From NCBI RefSeq assembly GCF_003951095.1, contig NZ_QXGL01000004.1, positions 1-64,000 of the forward strand: a DNA stretch of 64,000 nt, read 5' to 3'. Made by a program: the position numbers and the translations under genes. The first letter of the stretch is position 1. The number at the start of each line of letters is the position of its first letter. Below are positions 1-8,395 of the stretch, in pieces. The notes under the pieces were generated by a model. It was not told the DNA's origin. It worked only from the letters and a program-made list of their open reading frames with translations, and did no database searches. Source of the DNA: Bifidobacterium goeldii (lineage in GTDB: Bacteria > Actinomycetota > Actinomycetes > Actinomycetales > Bifidobacteriaceae).

Positions 1-1
1 C

Positions 2-61
2 ACCATCACCACCCTCCACATCAAGGAACGACACCTCTTCACCTACTTCAAAGAACGATAA
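2..61 (+). CDS. 3' end of an unidentified protein (partial)
   Basis: Frame 2 is open from the window edge and ends at TAA 59-61, giving about 19 residues that finish in FTYFKER. A rho-independent terminator lies 75 bases downstream, which fits a real gene end. The fragment is too short to identify. By position it should belong to the same conjugative element as the genes that follow. Confidence 0.4.
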   Translation, partial: TITTLHIKERHLFTYFKER

Positions 62-135
62 AGCGCAGAAAATCATTGGAATTACGTGATCCGTAGATTC
101 CACAATTCTCATCATCGTCGGCGGACACTATCGGC

Positions 136-168
136 ACGGCAGCCTATCGATTCATAGGCTGCCGTTTT
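136..168 (+). terminator. rho-independent terminator
   Basis: A perfect 12-bp stem (136-147 with 154-165) with a 6-nt loop is followed by a short T run. It ends the transcript of the partial gene at the left edge. Confidence 0.75.
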
Positions 169-447
169 CATCTATCAATGCTCTCACGAAGGACGCGTAA
201 GACATTTAGCAACCACATCAACGATAAACTCTCAGTATCTTTCCGATAAAAATAGTTATCGACTTATCAAAACAACCTTCGGAAATCCCTGCTATGGGAT
301 GCATAGTCGCATCTTCGGGGACATCCCCATGTTCTGAACTATTCAGAAAGTCTGTCCGCCGCTATTCCGCCGGTTTTCCCTGACGATGGGTGTCAAACGG
401 AGGCCGTTGCCTGTCGGGCTCCTTGATCGTCGTCAGAGGAGGCCGTC
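169..447 (+). other. leader of the conjugation operon
   Basis: No gene was recognised in this stretch. It should hold the promoter of the + strand transfer operon. The only clear signal is the ribosome binding site AGAGGAGG at 435-442, just before the GTG start at 448. Confidence 0.4.
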
Positions 448-654
448 GTGGATTTGTTGAATCAGGTGCTTCAGTTGTTCGTCAGGTTCGCCACTATCGG
501 CGGCGGCCTGTGGCTGGTGTGGGGCGCCGTCACCTTTGGCGGCGGTCTGAAGGATCATAACGGGCCGCAGACACAGTCTGGACTGTGGCAGATCGTGGGT
601 GGGGGCATGATCATCGCGGCCGCGCAGATTTTCAACGCGGTGGCTCTGGGCTGA
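448..654 (+). CDS. small Maff2-like conjugative membrane protein
   Basis: This 68-residue protein has two hydrophobic stretches (about 10-32 and 48-64) separated by a short polar loop, with many glycines. In conjugative elements of Gram-positive bacteria a protein of this size and layout (Maff2 family) sits directly before the VirB6-like gene, as it does here, and is thought to be part of the mating channel. The GTG start is supported by AGAGGAGG 6 bases upstream. Family assignment rests on length, topology and gene order more than on motifs. Confidence 0.65.
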   Translation: MDLLNQVLQLFVRFATIGGGLWLVWGAVTFGGGLKDHNGPQTQSGLWQIVGGGMIIAAAQIFNAVALG

Positions 655-672
655 GCTGGTTCGGGGCCTGCT

Positions 673-1518
673 GTGGAGGACTTCATCGTAGCCATGCTCA
701 ACATGATCGGCGGCGGAGGTGCCGGTTCGATTACGGCCGGGCTGTTGTCTCAGGCGCCGGAGACGTGGAATCCCGCTCTTTACCAGTTGGCGGTGAATGT
801 GCATGGAGTCGCCGTCAAGCCTCTGACGTCGGTGGTGCTCGCGGTCATGTTCACGTTGGAGCTGGCGCGTAACTCGACGCGCATCGAGTCGGACCGTGAT
901 CTGGGTGTGAAGATCGTGGCCGGCACCATGTTCAAGATCGCGTTGGTGTTCATCGCCGTGCAGAACGCCAGCCTATTCATTCAGATGTTCAATCAGGTCA
1001 CGCAGTTCCTCATGCAGGGCGTGTCTTCTCAGATGTCGTATGAGGCGACGGGCGACGGCGGTCAGCTGGGTGATCTGATGCGTGACCAGATTCGCGATGC
1101 CGGGGTGATGGGGCAGGCGGCGTTGTTCTTTCTGCTGGTGATCCCGTGGCTGTTGTCCCAGTTGGCGTCGGTGGTCTTCACGGTGGTGCTATATGTGCGG
1201 TTCGTCGAATTGTATGCGTTGACGGCGTTCCAGTCGTTGCCATTCGCATTTCTGGTGCATGAGGACACCAAGCCGATCGGCGTGGGCTTCTTCAAGTCGT
1301 ATGCGCGCACGTCGGTGAATGCGGTATGCGTGTTCATCTGTCTGGTGTTCTATCAGCGGATCGTGGTCGATGCCGTGAAAATCCCGGATTCCGCGGACAA
1401 AGGCATGGTGGCGTGGGTGACGGGCAACTTCGGCAATCTCATGATGGCTGGCATCCTGCTGTTCTTCGTGATCGCGGTGAGCCAGCGTGTCAGCCGGACC
1501 ATAGCCGGCGGCGAGTAG
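673..1518 (+). CDS. VirB6/TrbL-like conjugative channel protein
   Basis: This 281-residue protein is strongly hydrophobic with about five or six membrane segments and a glycine-rich N terminus. It matches the VirB6-like proteins found between Maff2 and PrgI in Gram-positive ICEs. The role would be an inner-membrane part of the type IV secretion channel. The start is uncertain: GTG at 673 has no good ribosome site, while an in-frame ATG at 694 lies 13 bases after GGAGGA at 675-680. Confidence 0.75.
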   Translation: MEDFIVAMLNMIGGGGAGSITAGLLSQAPETWNPALYQLAVNVHGVAVKPLTSVVLAVMFTLELARNSTRIESDRDLGVKIVAGTMFKIALVFIAVQNASLFIQMFNQVTQFLMQGVSSQMSYEATGDGGQLGDLMRDQIRDAGVMGQAALFFLLVIPWLLSQLASVVFTVVLYVRFVELYALTAFQSLPFAFLVHEDTKPIGVGFFKSYARTSVNAVCVFICLVFYQRIVVDAVKIPDSADKGMVAWVTGNFGNLMMAGILLFFVIAVSQRVSRTIAGGE

Positions 1519-1560
1519 CCGCTTACCACAACCGGGGCCAATCAGGGAAAGGATTCTTTC

Positions 1561-1941
1561 ATGTTGCAGATGCGCGTATATAAGGAGATCGCCAATGTCG
1601 AGGCGAAGGTGATGTGGGGGCTGAGCTGGCGTCAACTGGCGGCCGCCGCGTGCATGCTCGTTCTGGGCGGAGGCGAGGCTGCGGTGTTCTGGTCGTTGGG
1701 GCTGTCCGATCTGGGGTCGTATCTGCTGTTTGTGGTGTGTCTGCCGTTCGCGCTGTGGGGTTGGTGGCGTCCGAAGGGGCTGAAGCCTGAACGGTATCTG
1801 GGATACATGCTGCGCCAGCGTTTCGGTCCGAAGATCTATTTGCTTGAATCCTATGTTCCCGCGAGGTTTCCCGGCAAACCGTCGTTGAGGGAGAAGACCC
1901 GTAGACGAATCAAGGGAAGGAAGGCACGTCGTCATGTCTGA
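1561..1941 (+). CDS. PrgI-family conjugative transfer protein
   Basis: This 126-residue protein has a short N-terminal stretch (YKEIANVEAKVMWGLSWRQ), two adjacent membrane helices (about 22-62) and a basic C-terminal tail. The layout is that of PrgI-family proteins, which act as VirB3 equivalents and partner with the VirB4 ATPase. Consistent with this, its end overlaps the virB4 start by 8 bases, so the two are probably translationally coupled. GGGAAAGGA precedes the ATG. Confidence 0.8.
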   Translation: MLQMRVYKEIANVEAKVMWGLSWRQLAAAACMLVLGGGEAAVFWSLGLSDLGSYLLFVVCLPFALWGWWRPKGLKPERYLGYMLRQRFGPKIYLLESYVPARFPGKPSLREKTRRRIKGRKARRHV

Positions 1942-4330
1942 CATCAGCAGCGGCAAGGCGGTCAAAGGCAACGGCAAGCGACATGGAAAGGCAGGGAACA
2001 GGCGATCCGGGAATCGTCGCATGCTTCGTTCGTCGAAGGAGTTGCTTGGCTATGATTCGATGCTGTCCAATGGCATCGCGTTCCTTGGCTGCGATCGGTG
2101 GAGTGTGTCGCTGCGAATCAGCGACATCAATTATCAGGTCGCGACCCAGGATCAACAGTTGGACGTCGTGGACCGGTGGGGGCGTTTCCTGAATTCGGTC
2201 GGCGAGAATATGGGTGTCCAGATCACGGTCGCCACGCGCATGCTGGATCCCGAGGAGGTGACGCGCAGCATCGCCATGTCGCTTCAGGGCGATGCGTTGG
2301 ACGGATTGCGCGGGGACTTCAACCGCAATGTGCGTCGGCGTCTCGCCGGTCGTTCGCAGGGTGCGGTGACGGACAAGTATCTGACGTTGACGTTGCGTGA
2401 GCGGGACGGGGAACGTGCGGTCACGCTGCTGAACCGTGCCGCGTTGCGTGCCACGGCGCAGCTGCGGTCGGTGGGCGGCTGCGTCGGCGTCCGCTTGAAC
2501 CGTCAGTCGCGTCTGGCGGTGTTGCACGGGATGCTGCGGCACGGTGTCCGGTTCTCGTTCACCGAGGATGGTTTCCTGAAATCGCATGGCATGTCCACGA
2601 AGGATTATGTGGCCCCGTTCGCCGTGGACGTGTCGGATCGCCGTCGGCTCCGGTTGAGCTCGGGCACTGCGGAGGTGTGGCATCAGTGTCTTTTGGTGCG
2701 TGATTTCCCGGATTATCTGAGTGATCAGCTGGTGTCGTCCATCACGGACATCAAGGCGGATATCACGGTCGGCATTCATCTGTCCCCGCGGGGCAAGGCT
2801 GAGGGCTTGAAGCTCGTGAACCGGACGATCGCCGAGATGGATATGCAGGCCATCGACGAGCGGCGCAAGAATCGCAAACAGCATCTGCCCGAGGACATGC
2901 TGCCTCATGATCTTCAGGAATCCATGACTCAGGCGGGCGAACTGCGCGATGATCTGGAGCATAACGGCGACCGTCTGGTGGATTCCCTCATGATCGTGGA
3001 CGTGTCGGCGGACAGTCGCGAGCAACTGGACCAGACGGTTCGTGACGTGACGGCCGCGATCGATGGACAGTCATGTGTGGCCGAGACCTTGGCCTACATG
3101 CAGGTGGAGGGACTGAACGCCGTGCTGCCATTGGGCAATCCTTTGCCGCCGATGCGTCGCACACTGACCACGTCGAGCGCGGCGATTTTGGTGCCGTTCA
3201 CGTCGCAGGAGCTGTTCGAGCCGGGCGGGGTGTTCCATGGGGCGAACGCCCGCACCGGCAATCCCGTGGTCATCGACCGTACGAAAGGCATGAACGGCAA
3301 CGGATTCGTTTTGGGTACGACCGGTTCGGGCAAGAGCCAAGCGGCGAAGAACGAGATCACCCAGATCTATCTGACCCGTACGGACGATGATCTGATCGTC
3401 ATCGACCCGGAACGTGAGTTCACGCCGTTGTGCACCGGTCTTGGCGGCGAGCGAGTCGAGATCGGGGAATCGTCGCGCGCGCATATAAACGCGCTGGATA
3501 TCGAGTATGAGGATGATTCCGAGGGTGATCCGATCCGGTCGAAATGCGCGAGCGTGCTGAACATGCTCGGCGTGCTGATCGGAGGACAGGACGGCATCGA
3601 CCGCATGCAGCGCAGTCTGATCGATCGTACGGTCATCGGCATGTATCGCGAGGTGCGGGAGCATCCCGAACTGGGCATGCCCACGCTCGTCACCCTGCAT
3701 GATCGTCTCGCGGCTCTGGACGAGCCAGGTGCCCGTGATGCGGCACGAGCATTGGAGATCTACGCGACCGGCAGTCTGAATGCCTTCGCCCATGTCACCG
3801 ATGTGAACACGTCCAGCCGGTTCCTGGTCTATGACGTTTCCGGCTTGGGAGCTGAGCTGCGCACGTTTGGCATGCTCGTCGTCCTGGATCAGATATGGAA
3901 CCGGGTCGTCAGGAATCGCCGTCTCGGCCGGCGCACCTGGCTATGGGTGGACGAGTTCCATCTGCTGTTCTCGAACCGGTATGCGGCCGAATACTTCCTG
4001 CGTCTGTACAAGCGCGCCCGCAAATGGGGCTTGTGTCCCACCGGCATCACGCAGAACATCGAGGAACTACTGGCCAACCAGGACGCGCGTCTGATGCTCG
4101 CAAACAGCGACTTCCTGCTGCTGCTGAACCAGACCGCCACGGATGCCGACGCCTTGTGCGAGCTGCTGAAGCTGTCCGATGAGCAGCGGGCGTTTTTCAC
4201 CGGGGTACAGCCCGGTCAGGGCATGGCCAAGAGCGGCACCGCGTTCATACCGTTCGACGGGCGTATCGATGCCGATAGTCTGCTTTACCGGCTGTACACC
4301 ACGAAATTCGAGGATCGGAAACCCGAATGA
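1934..4330 (+). CDS. virB4: VirB4-like conjugation ATPase
   Basis: This 798-residue cytoplasmic ATPase should power assembly of the mating channel. A Walker A motif GTTGSGKS lies at about 461-468, an acidic IDPEREF segment follows, and a Walker B-like LWVDEFHLL lies at about 670-678. Length and motif spacing match the VirB4/TraC group. It overlaps PrgI at its start and shares ATGA with the next gene, so it lies in a tightly coupled operon. No truncation is visible. Confidence 0.93.
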   Translation: MSDISSGKAVKGNGKRHGKAGNRRSGNRRMLRSSKELLGYDSMLSNGIAFLGCDRWSVSLRISDINYQVATQDQQLDVVDRWGRFLNSVGENMGVQITVATRMLDPEEVTRSIAMSLQGDALDGLRGDFNRNVRRRLAGRSQGAVTDKYLTLTLRERDGERAVTLLNRAALRATAQLRSVGGCVGVRLNRQSRLAVLHGMLRHGVRFSFTEDGFLKSHGMSTKDYVAPFAVDVSDRRRLRLSSGTAEVWHQCLLVRDFPDYLSDQLVSSITDIKADITVGIHLSPRGKAEGLKLVNRTIAEMDMQAIDERRKNRKQHLPEDMLPHDLQESMTQAGELRDDLEHNGDRLVDSLMIVDVSADSREQLDQTVRDVTAAIDGQSCVAETLAYMQVEGLNAVLPLGNPLPPMRRTLTTSSAAILVPFTSQELFEPGGVFHGANARTGNPVVIDRTKGMNGNGFVLGTTGSGKSQAAKNEITQIYLTRTDDDLIVIDPEREFTPLCTGLGGERVEIGESSRAHINALDIEYEDDSEGDPIRSKCASVLNMLGVLIGGQDGIDRMQRSLIDRTVIGMYREVREHPELGMPTLVTLHDRLAALDEPGARDAARALEIYATGSLNAFAHVTDVNTSSRFLVYDVSGLGAELRTFGMLVVLDQIWNRVVRNRRLGRRTWLWVDEFHLLFSNRYAAEYFLRLYKRARKWGLCPTGITQNIEELLANQDARLMLANSDFLLLLNQTATDADALCELLKLSDEQRAFFTGVQPGQGMAKSGTAFIPFDGRIDADSLLYRLYTTKFEDRKPE

Positions 4331-5919
4331 GACCCGTCGTCCCAGACTCATTCCACGCCACGCGCAATCTCGTTCGGCCGAACGGCACGATTCATGGCTT
4401 GAAGGTCCGTCATGTCAATGGACTCTCACATGGTCCCGTGCTGGCCGGGCTAAAACAGCCACAAACTATCATCAGGAACAGTGAATCCGAAGCGTCGCAC
4501 CCGATCGGCACAACAACCGTCAGCGCTTTGAACCGTGGTGTGAAAGCGACACGGTCCGTGCTTGAATCGCAATCGACACAGACGGAGACCAGCGAGGACG
4601 ACAACCCGTTATCACCAATGGCCCCCGTAAGCCGGATATGCGACGGCGTGACCGGTATTATTCGCACAAGACATATCGCAAGAGGTTCAACGGCGCGTGC
4701 CGCGGCGGGAAGAACGGCTTCGGTTCGTGCCAGACGTGCGAGGCGTTCCGGCAAGACCGTACGATCGGGTGTTCAGAGGGCCAAATCCGCTGCCAGAGCT
4801 TCGACGCAGATTGCACGACAAGTCACACAGGCGGTTTCTCGGACCGTAACGGCGGTGAAGGCCGGTGTCGCAGCATCGGCATCAACTGCGGTCAGCATTC
4901 CATTTTTATTGGGCGCAGCGGCGGTGCTGATGGTCTTCAGTCTGCTGCTGTGGTTCATCCCCACCGTTGCCGTCGGAGATGACGGAGGCTGCGAGGCCAG
5001 TGTGATCGAAGTCCCGGACGAGGCGAAGCCATGGGTAAGCGAGGCGGCTCGATCGAGCGGATTGAGCGCTGATTTCATCGCGGCGATCATGAAGCAGGAA
5101 TCCGGTTTCCGACCGGATGCGTATGCCGACGACAGCAACGGCGGAACATGGGGATTGCTGCAGATGAACAGGAGCGTATGGCGCGGCGTGCATCCAGAAG
5201 GCGCCGACCAGACGCCGCCTGAAGGCATCACCGAGCCCATGGTCCACGCCCATTACGGCGGCATATATCTGAAAAACCGCTTGGAAGACGTCAAACAACT
5301 CAAAGCCGCGCATCCGGGCATGCCGTTCGCCGAGCTTGACGACCTGACGGCTTTGGTCATCGCCCATAACGCGGGCGAAGGCAACCTCATGAGGTACCCG
5401 GATATTCCCAACATCACCAAACGGTATCTCGACAACGTGAAGCCGGCGATTGATGCGGGAGGCGGCTGTTCGGCCACGGCAGGACGAACCATCGGCAAGC
5501 TCACGCCACCGTTGGTCATGCAGTCTGGCACGCTGAACGTGGATGTGGCGGCGACCGGCGCGCCCGTGGGCAAGATCACCACCTATGAAACCGGCCAATG
5601 CACATGGTGGGCGGCCGCTCGCCGATTGCAGATCGGCAAACCGGTGGACGGATACATGGGCGACGGCTGGATGTGGGCGTCAAGCGCCAGAAAATTCGGA
5701 TACCCGACGGGCGGCGGCATACAGCTCGGCGACGTGGCGAGCTTCGCCAAAGGCTATCTCGGCGCAAGCTCCGATTATGGACACGTCGCCATCGTCGAGG
5801 AAATCAAGGACGACGGCAGCATCGTCGTCAGCGAATCCGGCGGCGGCCTCCCATACGCATGGCTCAGGACCCTCACCAAGGAACAGGCCAACAATCCCAG
5901 CATCACTTACATCCACTAA
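4327..5919 (+). CDS. membrane-anchored lytic transglycosylase / CHAP hydrolase of the T4SS
   Basis: This 530-residue protein opens local holes in peptidoglycan for the mating channel. Residues 1-185 are very basic and probably cytoplasmic, a membrane helix spans about 190-213, and two enzymes follow outside. The lysozyme-like/SLT domain carries the catalytic Glu at about 258 in MKQESGFRP. The C-terminal CHAP domain has Cys about 425 in GQCTWWAA and His about 486 in YGHVAIVEE. The start overlaps virB4 by ATGA. A two-domain hydrolase after VirB4 is standard in Gram-positive conjugation systems. Confidence 0.9.
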   Translation: MRPVVPDSFHATRNLVRPNGTIHGLKVRHVNGLSHGPVLAGLKQPQTIIRNSESEASHPIGTTTVSALNRGVKATRSVLESQSTQTETSEDDNPLSPMAPVSRICDGVTGIIRTRHIARGSTARAAAGRTASVRARRARRSGKTVRSGVQRAKSAARASTQIARQVTQAVSRTVTAVKAGVAASASTAVSIPFLLGAAAVLMVFSLLLWFIPTVAVGDDGGCEASVIEVPDEAKPWVSEAARSSGLSADFIAAIMKQESGFRPDAYADDSNGGTWGLLQMNRSVWRGVHPEGADQTPPEGITEPMVHAHYGGIYLKNRLEDVKQLKAAHPGMPFAELDDLTALVIAHNAGEGNLMRYPDIPNITKRYLDNVKPAIDAGGGCSATAGRTIGKLTPPLVMQSGTLNVDVAATGAPVGKITTYETGQCTWWAAARRLQIGKPVDGYMGDGWMWASSARKFGYPTGGGIQLGDVASFAKGYLGASSDYGHVAIVEEIKDDGSIVVSESGGGLPYAWLRTLTKEQANNPSITYIH

Positions 5920-5940
5920 TCCTGAGGGAAAGAAGGAATC

Positions 5941-7182
5941 ATGCGTCGTATCAATCCCAAACTTGATTCGTACGAGCTTGCCGATCTTATGAGCGATTCC
6001 GACAACTGGGATCTTCTTGCGCAAATCCACGATCATCCCAGTACATGGGCGGAACTCGGCCAATGGGCTGCACATGCCATCGCACATCCCGAAACCGCCG
6101 GAGCTCCACCGGAACCGTTGGCAGACAGGAAATCCAAGCATCGGTTGTTTCCCATCACACCCGTCATCGACGATGAGTTACCGCGCGATGTGCGGAACAG
6201 TAACGCTCCCGCCTCCGAGCCCGACAAGCGGACGGGAACGACGATAGGCATGCCGATGGAGGACGGAGAGCACACCAGGGATGACGTGTCCTTGGCAGAA
6301 GATTCATCTACTGACGACGCGGATGAGGTAGTCGTCCATCGGCATATCCCTTTTACTCGCATCGCCGGCATCATGCTCGCTTCGGTCATCGTAACGGGAT
6401 TAGCCGCAGGCCTTGTCATGACGAAGAAGAACTACGACCATCGGGAGGCGCTCACGTCATGCAATCACGCAATCAAGCAATCTGACATAGTGCGGATTGA
6501 ATGGAACAAGGCATTGGAACAGGCGGAACCATATGCGAAGCTCCAGGATAAAGATGTGCAGGATCCCAAATCTTTGGAACTGCTCAGCAAAATCATGCAA
6601 TATCAACCATCGGTCTCAACGGAGAATTGCGATCCGAGTCTGACGGCCGACCGTCTCGATCGCAATTGCGCAGAAACAGAGAAAACGAACAACCAGCTCA
6701 GAATCCAAATCAGGAACCTGCATGACACCGTTGACACGGTCAAGGCATCACAGGAACAACAACAGATCGACAACGCACAGAACGTACTGAGCCAAACCAT
6801 TGAAGACGCCGATAGGCTCTACAAAGAATCTGAGAACAAGGTCAGGGACGACAACACCCGTGCACGACTCAATGAGCAGATCACCCGTGCACGGCTCATG
6901 ACGCGCGACCAGCAGAGTCTTGATGTCTATAACAGAACCATCCAGGACCTCAACGCAGTCATGCAAATTGTCCGGGATTCCATGACGACTGTGGAGAACG
7001 AGGAAATATCCGATGCGGGCCGTTCGGATGGTTCCACGCAGCCAGGATCAGATTCCCAATCATCGGACCAACAGCCCGCACCATCATCGGAAGGTTTATC
7101 CTCGCCAGTCACGCAAGGCAATCCCGCTTGGGATGTGCCTGGGCAATCGGTAACCCCCTCATTCCCCGATCGGCTGGGATAG
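5941..7182 (+). CDS. single-pass membrane protein with N-terminal LRV-like region
   Basis: This 413-residue protein ends the + strand transfer operon, 21 bases after the hydrolase. Its first 50 residues ([15 protein letters not shown] and flanks) resemble the variant leucine-rich repeat found in many bifidobacterial proteins. An acidic, disordered stretch follows, then one membrane helix at about 141-162. The outer part is probably coiled-coil (about 165-355) with a Ser/Pro/Gln-rich tail. No catalytic motif was seen. Role unknown; its place suggests a structural or surface part of the mating apparatus. Confidence 0.65.
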   Translation: MRRINPKLDSYELADLMSDSDNWDLLAQIHDHPSTWAELGQWAAHAIAHPETAGAPPEPLADRKSKHRLFPITPVIDDELPRDVRNSNAPASEPDKRTGTTIGMPMEDGEHTRDDVSLAEDSSTDDADEVVVHRHIPFTRIAGIMLASVIVTGLAAGLVMTKKNYDHREALTSCNHAIKQSDIVRIEWNKALEQAEPYAKLQDKDVQDPKSLELLSKIMQYQPSVSTENCDPSLTADRLDRNCAETEKTNNQLRIQIRNLHDTVDTVKASQEQQQIDNAQNVLSQTIEDADRLYKESENKVRDDNTRARLNEQITRARLMTRDQQSLDVYNRTIQDLNAVMQIVRDSMTTVENEEISDAGRSDGSTQPGSDSQSSDQQPAPSSEGLSSPVTQGNPAWDVPGQSVTPSFPDRLG

Positions 7183-7189
7183 CATCATC

Positions 7190-7229
7190 GCTGGCTGTAC
7201 TGTCATCTAAAGATGACAGTACAGCCAGC
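7190..7229. promoter_or_regulatory. 19-bp perfect inverted repeat with TGTCATCT core
   Basis: The arms 7190-7208 and 7211-7229 are perfect reverse complements with only two bases between. The centre, TGTCATCT-AA-AGATGACA (7201-7218), recurs at 16207-16224 and 39863-39880 upstream of other small secreted proteins. It may serve both as an end for the operon ending at 7182 and as a regulator site for the bacteriocin locus that follows. No T run follows, so a pure terminator is less likely. Confidence 0.6.
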
Positions 7230-7355
7230 TGTGCGAGCAATCTCTTTCTATAAGTGACAAACTCTATACCGTAAGCAAGGATTAGCGACAGGAGAACCAA
7301 TGTAAGTCCGCTCTGCAACAATTTCATGTTCCATCAATCAATACGGTAGGCATAG

Positions 7356-7553
7356 ATGGGCACTGTGAAATCATCGGTGATTTTGAATCCATCGGGAAGG
7401 AAGTTGCAATCGACGTTATTCACGGCGATTATTCCTATGCAAATACATGATGAGGACTATATACACTGCATCAGTACCGAGCGAGATGGCATCGAGACAA
7501 TTCTCGATGGCAAACGTCTCGAGGCATGCATCGCGGCATTGGTCCGGCAATAG
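7356..7553 (+). CDS. hypothetical small protein
   Basis: A 65-residue open frame with a weak ribosome site GGTAGG at 7345-7350. The product is soluble, with no motif recognised; EDYIHCISTERDG and ETILDGKRLEACI look protein-like. It lies about 140 bases after the regulatory palindrome and 39 bases before the first bacteriocin peptide, so it could be the first gene of that locus. It may also be a chance frame. Confidence 0.3.
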   Translation: MGTVKSSVILNPSGRKLQSTLFTAIIPMQIHDEDYIHCISTERDGIETILDGKRLEACIAALVRQ

Positions 7554-7592
7554 CCCTACAACCTTAACAATGAATACGCAAAGGAGCTTTTC

Positions 7593-7880
7593 ATGAGAAA
7601 AACAAAAGCGCTACTATGCACGCTGATGGCAGTCACTCTCTTCGTTGCCCCTGCAAGTACCGCTTTCGCCGATGGCCCAGCATCGGGTGGAGTTCTTCAG
7701 ACCGGTTCAAGCTGGGGAATGTTCTGGGTGAAATACAACCACCCCTCAAGAAACCACTCAGTCACGATTCAATGCGGTAACACGACGATACGATCAATAA
7801 CCGCACCTCCCGGGGTATGGGCCGAGGCAAAGGTATCTACATGGTGGTGTTCACCCCACTACAGCTACCAATTGGACTAA
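7593..7880 (+). CDS. lactococcin 972-like bacteriocin precursor A
   Basis: A 95-residue secreted peptide. Residues 1-26 form a clear Sec signal ending in AFA. The mature part (about 69 residues) has the lactococcin 972-type pattern: Gly-rich start, aromatic WVKYNHPSRNHSV centre and a later GVWAEAK segment. It carries two Cys, and the C terminus is tyrosine-rich. AAAGGAGC precedes the ATG. Known family members are secreted class II bacteriocins acting on cell-wall synthesis; activity here is inferred. It is followed by a second peptide and the typical transporter pair. Confidence 0.7.
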   Translation: MRKTKALLCTLMAVTLFVAPASTAFADGPASGGVLQTGSSWGMFWVKYNHPSRNHSVTIQCGNTTIRSITAPPGVWAEAKVSTWWCSPHYSYQLD

Positions 7881-8007
7881 TTTGATTCGATCGTTGTGAG
7901 ACCTCTCGCGCGTATACGACATGGAAAGGAGGGTAAATCCACTAAACAACAACACGTTATTAACCACATTTCCCAAAAGAATAAGCATGATTTCAAAGGA
8001 GAAAAAC

Positions 8008-8304
8008 ATGTTCGATAAAATCAAGAAGCCTGTTGTTGCAGCGCTGCTCACAGTCACCGTTCTGTTTGGCGGAGCGGGAATGGCCTTTGCGGACACCGTG
8101 TACTATCAGGGTGTTGCCGTTTCATGGGACCATGGGCGAACCGCAGGCGTATTCAGTTATTCCAATGTACAAACTAGCCGATTTTCGCATCTCGCCACTG
8201 CAAATACCGTTTCTTCTGGATGGCAAGAACCGGGAGTTCCGGCAAAGGCATTAGCATTCGTCGGAACCGGTCAAGCCACAGCATTTTGGGATTGCCGTGG
8301 TTGA
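8008..8304 (+). CDS. lactococcin 972-like bacteriocin precursor B
   Basis: A 98-residue secreted peptide. The start is the ATG after AAAGGAGAAAAAC, not the upstream frame from 7921. The signal peptide spans about 1-28 (ending GMAFA). The mature part contains VSSGWQEPGVPAKA and an aromatic C terminus AFWDC, in the same relative order as in lactococcin 972 relatives. It is more divergent than peptide A. Two different peptides ahead of one transporter suggest a two-peptide system or a peptide plus decoy. Confidence 0.6.
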   Translation: MFDKIKKPVVAALLTVTVLFGGAGMAFADTVYYQGVAVSWDHGRTAGVFSYSNVQTSRFSHLATANTVSSGWQEPGVPAKALAFVGTGQATAFWDCRG

Positions 8305-8314
8305 GTAGGAAATA

Positions 8315-8372
8315 ATCGGTATGTTTCGCGCTTAATTCTGATTCTTTTCAATTAAGCGCGAAACATACCGAT
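8315..8372 (+). terminator. intercistronic 23-bp hairpin (attenuator)
   Basis: The arms 8315-8337 and 8350-8372 are perfectly complementary with a 12-nt spacer. The hairpin lies between the peptide genes and the transporter genes, with no T run after it. It probably causes partial termination or protects the peptide mRNA, so peptide is made in excess over transporter. The same arrangement is seen at 15734-15766 in locus 2. Confidence 0.7.
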
Positions 8373-8395
8373 CTGCGTTGAAGGGATCACACGCA

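Noticed and set aside
7109-7327. A - strand open frame with a hydrophobic N terminus (LLQSGLTLVLLSLILAYG)
   Set aside because: It has no ribosome site, runs through the perfect palindrome and overlaps the end of the + strand operon gene. Probably chance.
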